Origin: Verrucomicrobium sp. GAS474
GTDB lineage: Bacteria; Verrucomicrobiota; Verrucomicrobiia; Methylacidiphilales; GAS474
DNA length: 64,000 bases
Direction: 5' to 3'
Assembly: GCF_900105685.1 (NCBI RefSeq)
Contig: NZ_LT629781.1
Span: 2,418,001-2,482,000 of the forward strand
The translations under genes and the position numbers were made by a program. Below the pieces are notes generated by a model. It saw only the letters and a program-made list of their open reading frames with translations. It made no database searches and was not told the origin of the DNA. Below are positions 15,772-23,900 of this stretch, in pieces; position 1 is the first letter of the stretch; each line of letters starts with the position of its first letter.

Positions 15772-16569
15772 ATGGAATCCCTCATCGAGTCCCCGGCCCC
15801 GCGCCTCCCTTTCCGCCGCACGGCGGGAGGGGCCTTCACCCTGGTGGAGGTGCTCGTCGCGGTCTCGATCCTCTCCCTGCTCATGGTGGCGATGATCCAG
15901 ATCTCGGCCACGGTCTCCCATGCGTGGCGCAAGTCCCAGGCCATGGCCGACAACTACGCCCAGGCCCGCGTCACCCTCTGGCTGATCAAGCAGGACGTCC
16001 AGGCGATGGTGCTCCGGCCCGACCTGGCTTCGTTCGTCGACAAGGGGGGCGCCCCCTCCTGTTCCTTTTACACCGAGGCGACGGGAAGCGGGAGCAGCCG
16101 TCCGGTCTCGCTCGTGAGCTACGCGCTCAGCGACGCGACAGGCCGTCTCCAGCGCGGCGACCACTCCCTCGACTACGGGACGCTGGGGGCCACCCTGGGA
16201 ACGACCGACAAGCTTCCCGACTTGGGAAAGGAAACGCTGGAAGACATCGTCGACGGGGTGGTCCTTTTCAAGTTCCAGTTCTTCAACGCCGACGGGACGA
16301 TCGGGACGGTCTTCGACGCGACGAAGACCAAGAGCGTCGTCGTCTCCCTCGCGGTGCTCGACGCCGCCGCGTCCAAGCTGGCCGAGCAAAACCATTGGCA
16401 ATCCCGGATCCGGGCCGCGCTGGGAGAAACGGCCTCCCCCGCGCAGATCTACGCCGACGTGTGGAATCAGGTGGTCGATTCGGGCGGGTTGAAGAAGGCC
16501 GGATTGGCCGAGCCGATCCTCTCGGGACTGCGGATCTACTCCACCGTCATCCCGATTCCCTCCACCTGA
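15772..16569 (+). CDS. Pilin-like protein, Verru_Chthon cassette protein C type (GspJ-like)
   Basis: 265 residues, starting 1 bp after the previous stop. After a 20-residue leader rich in Pro and Arg comes GGAFTLVEVLVAVSILSLLMVAM with Glu at +5; the residue before Phe +1 is Ala rather than the usual Gly, which prepilin peptidases may process less well. The mature protein (about 240 residues) contains HAWRKSQAMADNYAQARVTLWLIKQDVQAMV, the long N-terminal helix typical of GspJ-like minor pseudopilins, then beta-rich sequence. Second member of the cassette. Confidence 0.8.
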   Translation: MESLIESPAPRLPFRRTAGGAFTLVEVLVAVSILSLLMVAMIQISATVSHAWRKSQAMADNYAQARVTLWLIKQDVQAMVLRPDLASFVDKGGAPSCSFYTEATGSGSSRPVSLVSYALSDATGRLQRGDHSLDYGTLGATLGTTDKLPDLGKETLEDIVDGVVLFKFQFFNADGTIGTVFDATKTKSVVVSLAVLDAAASKLAEQNHWQSRIRAALGETASPAQIYADVWNQVVDSGGLKKAGLAEPILSGLRIYSTVIPIPST

Positions 16570-16589
16570 GGGGTGGCGGTGTCTCGGGC

Positions 16590-16618
16590 TTGACTTTAAT
16601 AAGTCAAATATTTAAAGT
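16590..16618 (+). promoter_or_regulatory. Promoter with overlapping AT-rich operator before protein A
   Basis: TTGACT (16590-16595), 17-bp spacer, TAAAGT (16613-16618). The spacer contains AAGTCAAATATT, so a bound regulator would cover both -35 and -10. The arrangement is nearly identical to the promoter at 32829-32857. Confidence 0.65.
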
Positions 16619-16764
16619 TTAAATGCAACATTCTAATTTTAGGAAATAATGGTTTTAGGATCTCTGGGGCGCCGCCTCCCCGCGTCTCGAGCGAGAGGCT
16701 TCCAAGCCCCGGAAAACTCTTCCCGGCGCGGTTTCCCCGAGGCGGGGTCCTCCCGCACACTCCC

Positions 16765-19700
16765 ATGAATTCCTCGTTCCGCCGCATGCCGAAAGGGGGG
16801 CGCGCCATGGCGCTTCTCCTGGCCTTGGCGCTCGTGGCGCTCCTCTCCATCCTCGTCGTCTCCTTTTTCTCCTCGATCCAGCTGAATCAGGGCTCCCAGC
16901 ACAACTTCGTCGAGTCGTCCCGGGCGGAGGAGATCGGGCGGGGCGCTTTGCAGGAGATCCTGGGCGACCTGCGGCAGGAGATGGATGCGGGATCGCTGCA
17001 GGACGGCACGCCCTCGGGGACGGTCTACACCGTCAACGGCACCCGCGCCTTCGTTCCCGCGACGAATCTCACGACGGTTCCCGCCCGGATCGGCTTCGCG
17101 GCCTCGGCCTACACCGTCAATCCCGTCTCCGAGACGACGAAGCTCCCCATCAGCCTGAATCGCGTGAGCCGCTACGGCGCCACCTATCCTTCCTACTATG
17201 CGACGGCGAAGCTCCCCCCCTCCCGGGCCTCGGCGCTTTCGACGACCAATTATTCGGCTGACGGCCATCGCCTCCAGGCCGCATTCTGGGGCTCGCCCGG
17301 CCTGCTCGGGACCTCCGTGCCTGCGGCCTTCGCGGCCGCCCCGCCCGATTGGGTCTACGTGACCCGTTCGGGAGGCCGTCCGGTCTCGAACGTCGCCCAG
17401 GCGGGGAACTACTCCGACATGGCGAACACCAATGCCGTGATCGGACGCTATGCCTTCGCCATGTACGACACCTCGGGCCTCCTCGACGTCAATATCGCCG
17501 GCTATCTTCCCGCCGAGGTGGCGGGAACGGCGGGCAAAGGCTATGCCTCCTACGCCGATCTCACCAAGCTGCCCGGCCTGAATGCGGCGGCCCTGAAGAA
17601 CCTCGTCCAATGGCGCAACGGCGGGGGCATCGCGAAATACGGGACCTACACCAACTCGGTCGGCATCTATTCGACTAACGGCTTTCGCTCGATGCTGGCC
17701 GGGGACAACCCCCTCTTCGGCCGTCGCGATCTCGTGGCCTACTTCGACCAGAACGGCCTCGACAAGCGGGCGCTCGCCTATCTCTCCACCTTCTCCCGCG
17801 CCGTCAATGCGTCGACGTGGCGTCCGCTCACCAACGGGACCTCGGCCGCCTTCGCCTACATGGACAACTCGGAGAAGACCTCCACGATCAACCGCGACAT
17901 GGCGAACGTCCGGAAGACCAACGGCGACGTCTATCCCGCCCAACGTTTTCCCCTGAGCCGCCTGGCTTTGCTCAACACGACCCCGCCTGCGACGGGGGAC
18001 GTCGCGAACATCCTTCTCTACTTCGGCCTCAAATGGGATGCGACGAACAAGCGGTGGACCTATGCCCACGGGACGGGAGGGACCTACATCAGCCGCCTCG
18101 ACGAGATCGCCAACTCGGGGCGCGACCCCGATTTCTTCGAGCTCCTGAAGGCCTCGCTCCTCAGCGGCTCGATCGGGCAGCATCCGGGCGCGAGGGGGGG
18201 GATGTCGACCGCCGGGGCGATGGGGGACTACTTCGACATCCGCTACGGCCTGACGGGCGGCTTGTGCGACTCCCAGATCATCCAGATCGGCGTCAACATC
18301 ATCGACCAGTACCGGAACGACAACTATCCGACTTCGATCTATTTTCCCAAGTACGCGGGGCCCGACGCCCTTGAGAACACCCTTTTCAACACCTTCACGG
18401 GCGTCAAGAACCTCCCCTACCTGAGCCAGATCGATTCGGTGATCTGGCAGAACACGGCGGCGAAGGTCTTCGGCTGGTTGCAGCCCGAGCTCTGGAACCC
18501 CCACGGCGCGGCTCCTCCGGGAACGACCGTCGCCGGGCCGACCAAATTACGGATCCGCCCCTATTGCAGCGTGAAGACGGTGATCGCCGAATGGATGCGG
18601 TCCGCGACTTCGACCAGCGACAATGACTGGAAGCCGACGCCGACGTCGTCGACCGTGACTTACGACGGAGTGACGGCCGGGAACAATCTCTATTTCTCCG
18701 TCGGGGCCGACGACTATCGGGACCACCCCCAGCCGATTCTCTTCGCCAGCCTCGACGCGGCCCAGACCTCCGCGGCCAATTACATGGCCTCGTCGATTTC
18801 CTGGGGAGGGAAGACGGTCCAGGTCGTGGGGTTCAACGCCGGCAGCCTGACGGTGGCCTCCCAGCTCATCTGGGGAAGCCTGAAGCCGTCCTATCCGTTC
18901 ACTGTCTGGACCGACATCGCGATGACGACGGCGCCGAGTGCGATCGTCCTCGAATACCTGGCGGCCGACGGCAGCTGGCGGCCCTACAATTACCTTTCCC
19001 GCTTCCAGGGGGTGGGCTTCGGCCTGCGGCGGCCCAATTATCTGCCGGACGGAACGTTGGCATCGCAGACGGCTTTCATGACGAATGCCGGGGGAAGCGA
19101 GACCTTTCCCGCGGGGTCGATCGGGTCGCCCTTGGGCGACTATGCCCTGGCCCGGGTCGATCCTCGGACTGACCGCTTCTCCGTCTCGATGGGGGAGATC
19201 ACGTGGCCGGGGAAGACCGATACCTTCTATAGTTCCAGCACCTTCCAATCCGATTCGGCCAAGACCAGCCAGGTCGTCGGCTACTGGCCCGGCAGCGCGG
19301 CGGCCAGTACGGGCGGCACCGCCACGCCGACCGCGTTCACGTACTCGCCGGGGGCCTCGAGTACCGCGCTTCCGAAATTGGCGGGCTTTGTCCAGAACAC
19401 TCCCGGATCGACGGCCACCTACGCCGATCCCGACGGCGTCGTCCGGCCCGGCGACGCCTGGAGGCAGAACACCGGCTCGGGAGACGGCTCGGTCCTCTTT
19501 CATGCGGGGAACTCCCTGCCCCGGCGTCCCGTGGTCTTGAACCGTCCCTTCGTCTCGATCGCCGAGATGGGGTATGCCTTCCGCGACCTTCCCTTCCGCT
19601 CGCTCGATTTCTCCAGCCCGCTCAGCGCCGACGGCGGCCTCCTCGACGCGTTCTGCCTCCAGGAACAGTCGAAGGTGGTCTACGGGCAGGTGAATCCGAA

Positions 19701-20157
19701 TGCGGCTCCGGTCCCCGTCCTCCAGGCGCTCTTCGCCGGCGGACAGCAATCGCCCACCGATCAAACTCTCCTCACCGACAGCGATGCGGCCGTCGTCGCG
19801 AACGGTCTTGCCGCGAGCCTGAACCCGACCACGCCCGCGGCCTCCGCGGGCGCCATCCAGAGCCGGGCCGACCTGGCCCTGCGTCTGGCGTCGGTCATCG
19901 ACGCTTCGACGCTCTCCGTCGCGGGCAAAGCGAACAAGGCTTACCGGGAGGCTCCCATCCGGGCGCTCGCCTCGTCGAACACGCGGACGTGGAACCTGAT
20001 GATCGACATCGTCGCCCAGTCGGGACGGATGAAGCCGTCGCCTTCCTCGCTGAACGACTTCGTCGTCGAGGGGCAGAAACGCTATTGGCTCCACGTCGCC
20101 ATCGACCGTTACACGGGCCAGATCGTCGACAAGTACCTGGAGCCCATTTATGAGTAG
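16765..20157 (+). CDS. Large pilin-like protein, Verru_Chthon cassette protein A type (GspK-like)
   Basis: 1130 residues. The N-terminus MNSSFRRMPKGGRAMALLLALALVALLSILVVSFF has a prepilin-like Gly-Arg junction and hydrophobic helix but no Glu at +5, as in GspK, the pseudopilin that caps type II secretion tips. It is followed by a helix rich in Glu/Arg (SSRAEEIGRGALQEILGDL). Residues about 90-1050 are a very large Ser/Thr/Gly/Tyr-rich ectodomain with helix-hairpin-like stretches (YADLTKLPGLNAAALKNLV), about three times the size of GspK. It overlaps protein D by 8 bp. In the TIGRFAM/NCBIfam naming this corresponds to cassette protein A. Probable role: tip of a pilus-like assembly presenting a big adhesin-like or substrate-handling domain; experimental function unknown to me. 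Confidence 0.8.
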   Translation: MNSSFRRMPKGGRAMALLLALALVALLSILVVSFFSSIQLNQGSQHNFVESSRAEEIGRGALQEILGDLRQEMDAGSLQDGTPSGTVYTVNGTRAFVPATNLTTVPARIGFAASAYTVNPVSETTKLPISLNRVSRYGATYPSYYATAKLPPSRASALSTTNYSADGHRLQAAFWGSPGLLGTSVPAAFAAAPPDWVYVTRSGGRPVSNVAQAGNYSDMANTNAVIGRYAFAMYDTSGLLDVNIAGYLPAEVAGTAGKGYASYADLTKLPGLNAAALKNLVQWRNGGGIAKYGTYTNSVGIYSTNGFRSMLAGDNPLFGRRDLVAYFDQNGLDKRALAYLSTFSRAVNASTWRPLTNGTSAAFAYMDNSEKTSTINRDMANVRKTNGDVYPAQRFPLSRLALLNTTPPATGDVANILLYFGLKWDATNKRWTYAHGTGGTYISRLDEIANSGRDPDFFELLKASLLSGSIGQHPGARGGMSTAGAMGDYFDIRYGLTGGLCDSQIIQIGVNIIDQYRNDNYPTSIYFPKYAGPDALENTLFNTFTGVKNLPYLSQIDSVIWQNTAAKVFGWLQPELWNPHGAAPPGTTVAGPTKLRIRPYCSVKTVIAEWMRSATSTSDNDWKPTPTSSTVTYDGVTAGNNLYFSVGADDYRDHPQPILFASLDAAQTSAANYMASSISWGGKTVQVVGFNAGSLTVASQLIWGSLKPSYPFTVWTDIAMTTAPSAIVLEYLAADGSWRPYNYLSRFQGVGFGLRRPNYLPDGTLASQTAFMTNAGGSETFPAGSIGSPLGDYALARVDPRTDRFSVSMGEITWPGKTDTFYSSSTFQSDSAKTSQVVGYWPGSAAASTGGTATPTAFTYSPGASSTALPKLAGFVQNTPGSTATYADPDGVVRPGDAWRQNTGSGDGSVLFHAGNSLPRRPVVLNRPFVSIAEMGYAFRDLPFRSLDFSSPLSADGGLLDAFCLQEQSKVVYGQVNPNAAPVPVLQALFAGGQQSPTDQTLLTDSDAAVVANGLAASLNPTTPAASAGAIQSRADLALRLASVIDASTLSVAGKANKAYREAPIRALASSNTRTWNLMIDIVAQSGRMKPSPSSLNDFVVEGQKRYWLHVAIDRYTGQIVDKYLEPIYE

Positions 20158-20809
20158 GACGGGCGGCCGGTTTTCCCGGGGCTCGCGCCGGGGCTTCACG
20201 CTCATCGAGCTTCTCGTCGTCATCGCCATCGGGGCGCTCCTCATGGCGGTTTCGATGGCCTCCCTCGGCGGGATGCGTGGGGGGGCCAAGTTCACGGCTT
20301 CCGTCAGTGCGCTCACGGGTTACCTGGAGAGCGGACGCCAGCGGGCGATCGGCGCGAACACCTACGTCTGGATCCTCTTCGCGCCGGCAAATCCCTCCAG
20401 GAAGGACGGGGAAGTCTCCGTTGTCCTTTACGAGCGCCGGGACGGAAACTCGACGCCGGCGACGGCGGGCGACGTGATCGGGACCGAGGGGGAGACCTGG
20501 AGCCCCTCCCTGAAGACGCTTTCGCTCCAGCAGGTGGAACTGAAGGACAAGGGGGAGCTTTCCTTCTCCTCGCTGCCTCAGGAGACGTCGCTCATCGGCC
20601 TGGCGCCGGTCTCGGTCACGGTCGTCCACGCGGGCCGCTCCACGACCTACACCCAGGGCCTGCTCTTCGCCCCGAACGGCACCGCGCGCGTCAGCTCCAC
20701 GTTCAGCCGTTACGTCGAGTTCGGCATGATTCCTGTCGGCATGCCGAAGAATGGTACCGTGATCCGCGTGAACGCGCTCACGGGAAAGCCGTGGGTCTAT
20801 CGTCCATGA
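20150..20809 (+). CDS. Pilin-like protein, Verru_Chthon cassette protein D type (GspH-like)
   Basis: 219 residues. The classic prepilin N-terminus is SRRGFTLIELLVVIAIGALLM, with cleavage after Gly and Glu +5, followed by FTASVSALTGYLESGRQRAIG, the GspH/FimT-like segment. The C-terminal 140 residues are beta-rich (WILFAPANPSR; VTVVHAGRSTTYTQGLLFAPNG). It starts 8 bp inside the previous gene and its stop overlaps the ATG of the next gene (ATGA), so it is translationally coupled to both. Confidence 0.83.
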   Translation: MSRTGGRFSRGSRRGFTLIELLVVIAIGALLMAVSMASLGGMRGGAKFTASVSALTGYLESGRQRAIGANTYVWILFAPANPSRKDGEVSVVLYERRDGNSTPATAGDVIGTEGETWSPSLKTLSLQQVELKDKGELSFSSLPQETSLIGLAPVSVTVVHAGRSTTYTQGLLFAPNGTARVSSTFSRYVEFGMIPVGMPKNGTVIRVNALTGKPWVYRP

Positions 20810-22053
20810 GCGGTTTCATGCGAACCGCGACGGCCTCGGCGGCGACCCTCGCGCTCTGCCTCCTGCCCCTCCGGGCCGACGATGACACGACGTTCAAGCT
20901 CCTGACCGACGTGGTGCCGACGGTCGATATCGTGACCGACGCCGCCTCGGGCCTCATCTCGGCGGGGACGGGGGAGAAAAACGTCGAGGTCATCGTCGAT
21001 TCGTCGCTGGCGATTCCCGGCGGCAAGGCGGAAGCCGTCCTGACCCGCTGCGACGCCGAGGGCTCCGCCGGAAAGGACGGTGTCCCCTCGGCGACGGCGG
21101 CCTTGAAGGCGGGCCAAACGCGCCAGCGGGTGGCCTTCCGCCTCCGGGCCGATGCGTTCGGCCTCTACGAGGTGACCTTCCGTGTCCGCGGGTCCGATAA
21201 CGCCCTCCTCGCCGAGCAGAAGAGTTCCCTCGCCGCGGTGCCGTCCCGGGACGGTGTCGGTGCCGACGACTGGGGCATCCGCGCGAATCTCGCGCGGGGG
21301 AAAGGGAGTGCCGCAGTCGCCTCGCTCGATTGGCTCCGTCTCGCGGGATTCTCCCGCGTTCGGGACGACGTTTACGGACAGGCCGCCGCTGCGGTGCCTC
21401 AGGGTATCGACTTTGCCGCCCGGGCCCAGGAACGGGGCCTGGCGGTTGACGGACAGGCGGCTCCCAGGATGCCCACCCCCTTCAAAGCCCCGGAGGCTTT
21501 TCCCGACGTACCGGAGAAGGCCGACCTCTACGGTCCCTCCAAGCGGATCGACGAATGGGGCTGGTCGACGGCACCCGTCTCCTACGGCCTCTCCGATCTG
21601 CTTCAGGCCGCCTACCTTGTCCGGACCTATCTGGGCGCGCGCCGCTCTCCCGGCGGGCCTGTTTTTTGGTATGCCTTCCGCGATGATGGGAACGATCCGG
21701 CGGAGCAGGTTCCCCACTTCGGCCTGATCCGTTCCGATTTCTCGCCCAAGGCGTCTTACGTCGCCGCCGCGGTTCTTTCCGCCACGCTGGGAAAGCGTCC
21801 GTGGAGCAAGGACTACGTCGCGACGGACGCGGCGCGGGTCATGGCCTTCGGGACCGGTGCCGATGCGGTCGTCGCAGGGTGGGTCGCCCAGCCGGGGGGG
21901 CTTTCTTCGTCCGTCCATCTGGCCCTTCCGCCCGGCAATTACCTCCTCCGCGATTGGCGGGGAAGCGACAGTCCCGTGGCGGTCGGCCCCGGGGGATACG
22001 ATTGGGTGCTCGGCCCCGTCCCCCAATACCTGATCCCCGCCTCCTCCAACTGA
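20806..22053 (+). CDS. Secreted GH-A-like protein lacking the catalytic centre
   Basis: 415 residues from ATG 20806, which overlaps the previous stop. A signal peptide (MRTATASAATLALCLLPLRA) precedes a beta-sandwich-like N-domain and then WLRLAGFSRVRDDVY. It aligns with the paralogues at 23901 and 28825 at both ends (FPDVPEKADLY; EWGWSTAPV; VFWYAFRDDGND; FSPKASYVAAAVLSATLG; LPPGNYLLRDWRGSD). However, about 135 residues are missing between FPDVPEKADLY and the nucleophile-region EWGW, including the Asn-Glu-Pro with the general acid/base Glu and the SVHPY segment. It therefore cannot be a normal retaining glycosidase. Its place in the pseudopilin operon suggests a binding or tip-adaptor role. 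The frame is otherwise intact with good codon usage. Confidence 0.8.
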   Translation: MSGFMRTATASAATLALCLLPLRADDDTTFKLLTDVVPTVDIVTDAASGLISAGTGEKNVEVIVDSSLAIPGGKAEAVLTRCDAEGSAGKDGVPSATAALKAGQTRQRVAFRLRADAFGLYEVTFRVRGSDNALLAEQKSSLAAVPSRDGVGADDWGIRANLARGKGSAAVASLDWLRLAGFSRVRDDVYGQAAAAVPQGIDFAARAQERGLAVDGQAAPRMPTPFKAPEAFPDVPEKADLYGPSKRIDEWGWSTAPVSYGLSDLLQAAYLVRTYLGARRSPGGPVFWYAFRDDGNDPAEQVPHFGLIRSDFSPKASYVAAAVLSATLGKRPWSKDYVATDAARVMAFGTGADAVVAGWVAQPGGLSSSVHLALPPGNYLLRDWRGSDSPVAVGPGGYDWVLGPVPQYLIPASSN

Positions 22054-22057
22054 TTTG

Positions 22058-23815
22058 ATGTCTCCCTCATCCCCTTCCGCCGCGCTCCATGTCGTGGGCG
22101 ATGCCTACCATCTCGGTTCCGAGCCGTTCCGGATCCTCTCCGGGGCGATCCACTATTTCCGGGTGGTGCCGGAGCAGTGGGACGACCGCCTGGCCAAATT
22201 GAAGGCCTGCGGCCTGAACACCGTCGAGACCTATGTCTGCTGGAATCTCCATGAGCCCGAGCCGGGCCTGTTCGATTTCTCCGGGCGGCTTGATCTCGTC
22301 GCTTTCATCGAAAAGGCCGCGGCCCTCGGCCTGAAGGTCATCGTCCGCCCCGGCCCCTACATCTGCGCGGAATGGGACTTCGGCGGCCTTCCCGCGTGGC
22401 TCCTGCGCGATCCGCAGATGCGGGTGCGGTGCTCCTACGCGCCGTTCCTCGCGGCGGTCGACCGTTTCTTCGGCGAGCTTCTGCCCCGGATCGCCCCGCT
22501 CCAATCGACTCGGGGAGGCCCGGTGATCGCCGTCCAGATCGAGAACGAATACGGCGCCTACGGGAACGACGGGGCCTACCTCGCCCATCTGCGGGACGCG
22601 ACGCGACGCCTCGGCATCGAGAGCTTCCTCTTCACCTCGGACCACGGCGTCTACCTCGACGTCCTCCCGGAGCTCTTCCGCACGGCGAATTTCGGGGCCC
22701 GTGTGGCGGAGAATTTCGCCGCGTTGAGGCGGAGCCAGCCGACGGGGCCGCTCACCTGCATGGAGTTCTGGGCGGGCTGGTTCGACCAATACGGGCAGGA
22801 ACGCCCGTCGCGCGATCCGGAAGAGCTGGCCTCGGTCCTCGACGAGATGCTCGCCCTCGGCGCCTCGGTCAACTTCTACATGTTCCATGGCGGAACCAAC
22901 TTCGGCTTCCTGAGCGGCGCGAACTGCGACGAGAAGGGCTTCGATCCCCGGCCCACGAGCTACGACTACGGCGCGCTGTTGAGCGAAGCGGGCGACCTTA
23001 CGCCGAAGTACAAGGCCTGCCGGAAGGTGCTCGCCCAGCACGGCCATGGAAGCGGGGAGGGGACCTTCGCCCGCTCTCCCCGGCTTGCGACCGAGCGTTT
23101 CTCTCCCTCCGCCTCGGCTCCGCTCTTCGAGGTCCTGCCCCGGCTGGGGAAGGGTGTCTCCAGCCCGACGCCGGTGCCGATGGAAGACCTTGGGCAGAAC
23201 CACGGCTTCATCCTGTACCGGACTCGACTCCACGAAGGCGGTGAGAATCGCTCCCTCTGGCTTCGCGGCGTCCGGGATCGGGCCTGGGTCTTCATTGACG
23301 GGAAACCTGTCGGGGTGATCGGAAGGGACGATGCCGTGCCGATCCTCTCGATCGGCGCCGCGAAGGGGGCGACGCTCGACATTCTCGTCGAGAATATGGG
23401 AAGGACGAACTTCGGGCCCTGGATGCATGACCGCAAGGGCATCCTCGACGGCGTCCTGCTCGACCGGAAGTACCTCTTCGGCTGGACGATCCATCCCCTG
23501 CCGCTCGATCCGCTTCCCGAGCTTTCCTTCCGGCCTGCCGACGGTGCGGCGTGGTCTGCGGGGCCCTGCTTCCACGAGGCGTCCCTCGCGATCGACGACC
23601 CGCAGGACACCTTTCTCAACCTCAGTGCGTGGGCGAAGGGCTCGGTTTTCCTCAATGGCTTCAATTTGGGCCGGTATTGGAACCGGGGCCCGCACCAATC
23701 GCTCTTCGTGCCGAAGCCGCTGCTGCGCCAGGGAGAGAACCGGCTCGTCCTCTTCGAGGTGGAGAAGGCCGGAGCGTGGCTCCGTTTCGACGAAGAGCCG
23801 ACATTCGCGATCTAG
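22058..23815 (+). CDS. GH35 beta-galactosidase
   Basis: 585 residues from ATG 22058, 4 bp after the previous stop (an in-frame TTG lies just upstream). The GH35 barrel is clear: ILSGAIHYFRVVPEQWDDRLAKLKACGLNTVETYV at the start, WNLHEPEPG, IVRPGPYICAEWDFGG, the acid/base Glu in VQIENEYGAYG (about residue 160) and the nucleophile Glu in CMEFWAGWFDQYG (about 235), then MFHGGTNFGF. The C-terminal 250 residues are jelly-roll domains with LNLSAWAKGSVFLNGFNLGRYW. No signal peptide, so it probably acts on imported beta-galactosides. Last gene of the pseudopilin operon. Confidence 0.93.
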   Translation: MSPSSPSAALHVVGDAYHLGSEPFRILSGAIHYFRVVPEQWDDRLAKLKACGLNTVETYVCWNLHEPEPGLFDFSGRLDLVAFIEKAAALGLKVIVRPGPYICAEWDFGGLPAWLLRDPQMRVRCSYAPFLAAVDRFFGELLPRIAPLQSTRGGPVIAVQIENEYGAYGNDGAYLAHLRDATRRLGIESFLFTSDHGVYLDVLPELFRTANFGARVAENFAALRRSQPTGPLTCMEFWAGWFDQYGQERPSRDPEELASVLDEMLALGASVNFYMFHGGTNFGFLSGANCDEKGFDPRPTSYDYGALLSEAGDLTPKYKACRKVLAQHGHGSGEGTFARSPRLATERFSPSASAPLFEVLPRLGKGVSSPTPVPMEDLGQNHGFILYRTRLHEGGENRSLWLRGVRDRAWVFIDGKPVGVIGRDDAVPILSIGAAKGATLDILVENMGRTNFGPWMHDRKGILDGVLLDRKYLFGWTIHPLPLDPLPELSFRPADGAAWSAGPCFHEASLAIDDPQDTFLNLSAWAKGSVFLNGFNLGRYWNRGPHQSLFVPKPLLRQGENRLVLFEVEKAGAWLRFDEEPTFAI

Positions 23816-23863
23816 GTTCTTTCGGATTTCTTGCGTTACAATGGTTACAATTGCGCTTTTTGT

Positions 23864-23892
23864 TTGATAATATTCAAATATTCAAATAATAG
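23864..23892 (+). promoter_or_regulatory. Promoter with AT-rich operator before the GH-A gene
   Basis: TTGATA (23864-23869), 17-bp spacer holding ATATTCAAATATTCAAA (two direct ATTCAAAT units), and TAATAG (23887-23892). The ATG follows 8 bp later. Same element family as at 15166 and 30576. Confidence 0.6.
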
Positions 23893-23900
23893 TCTTCCCA

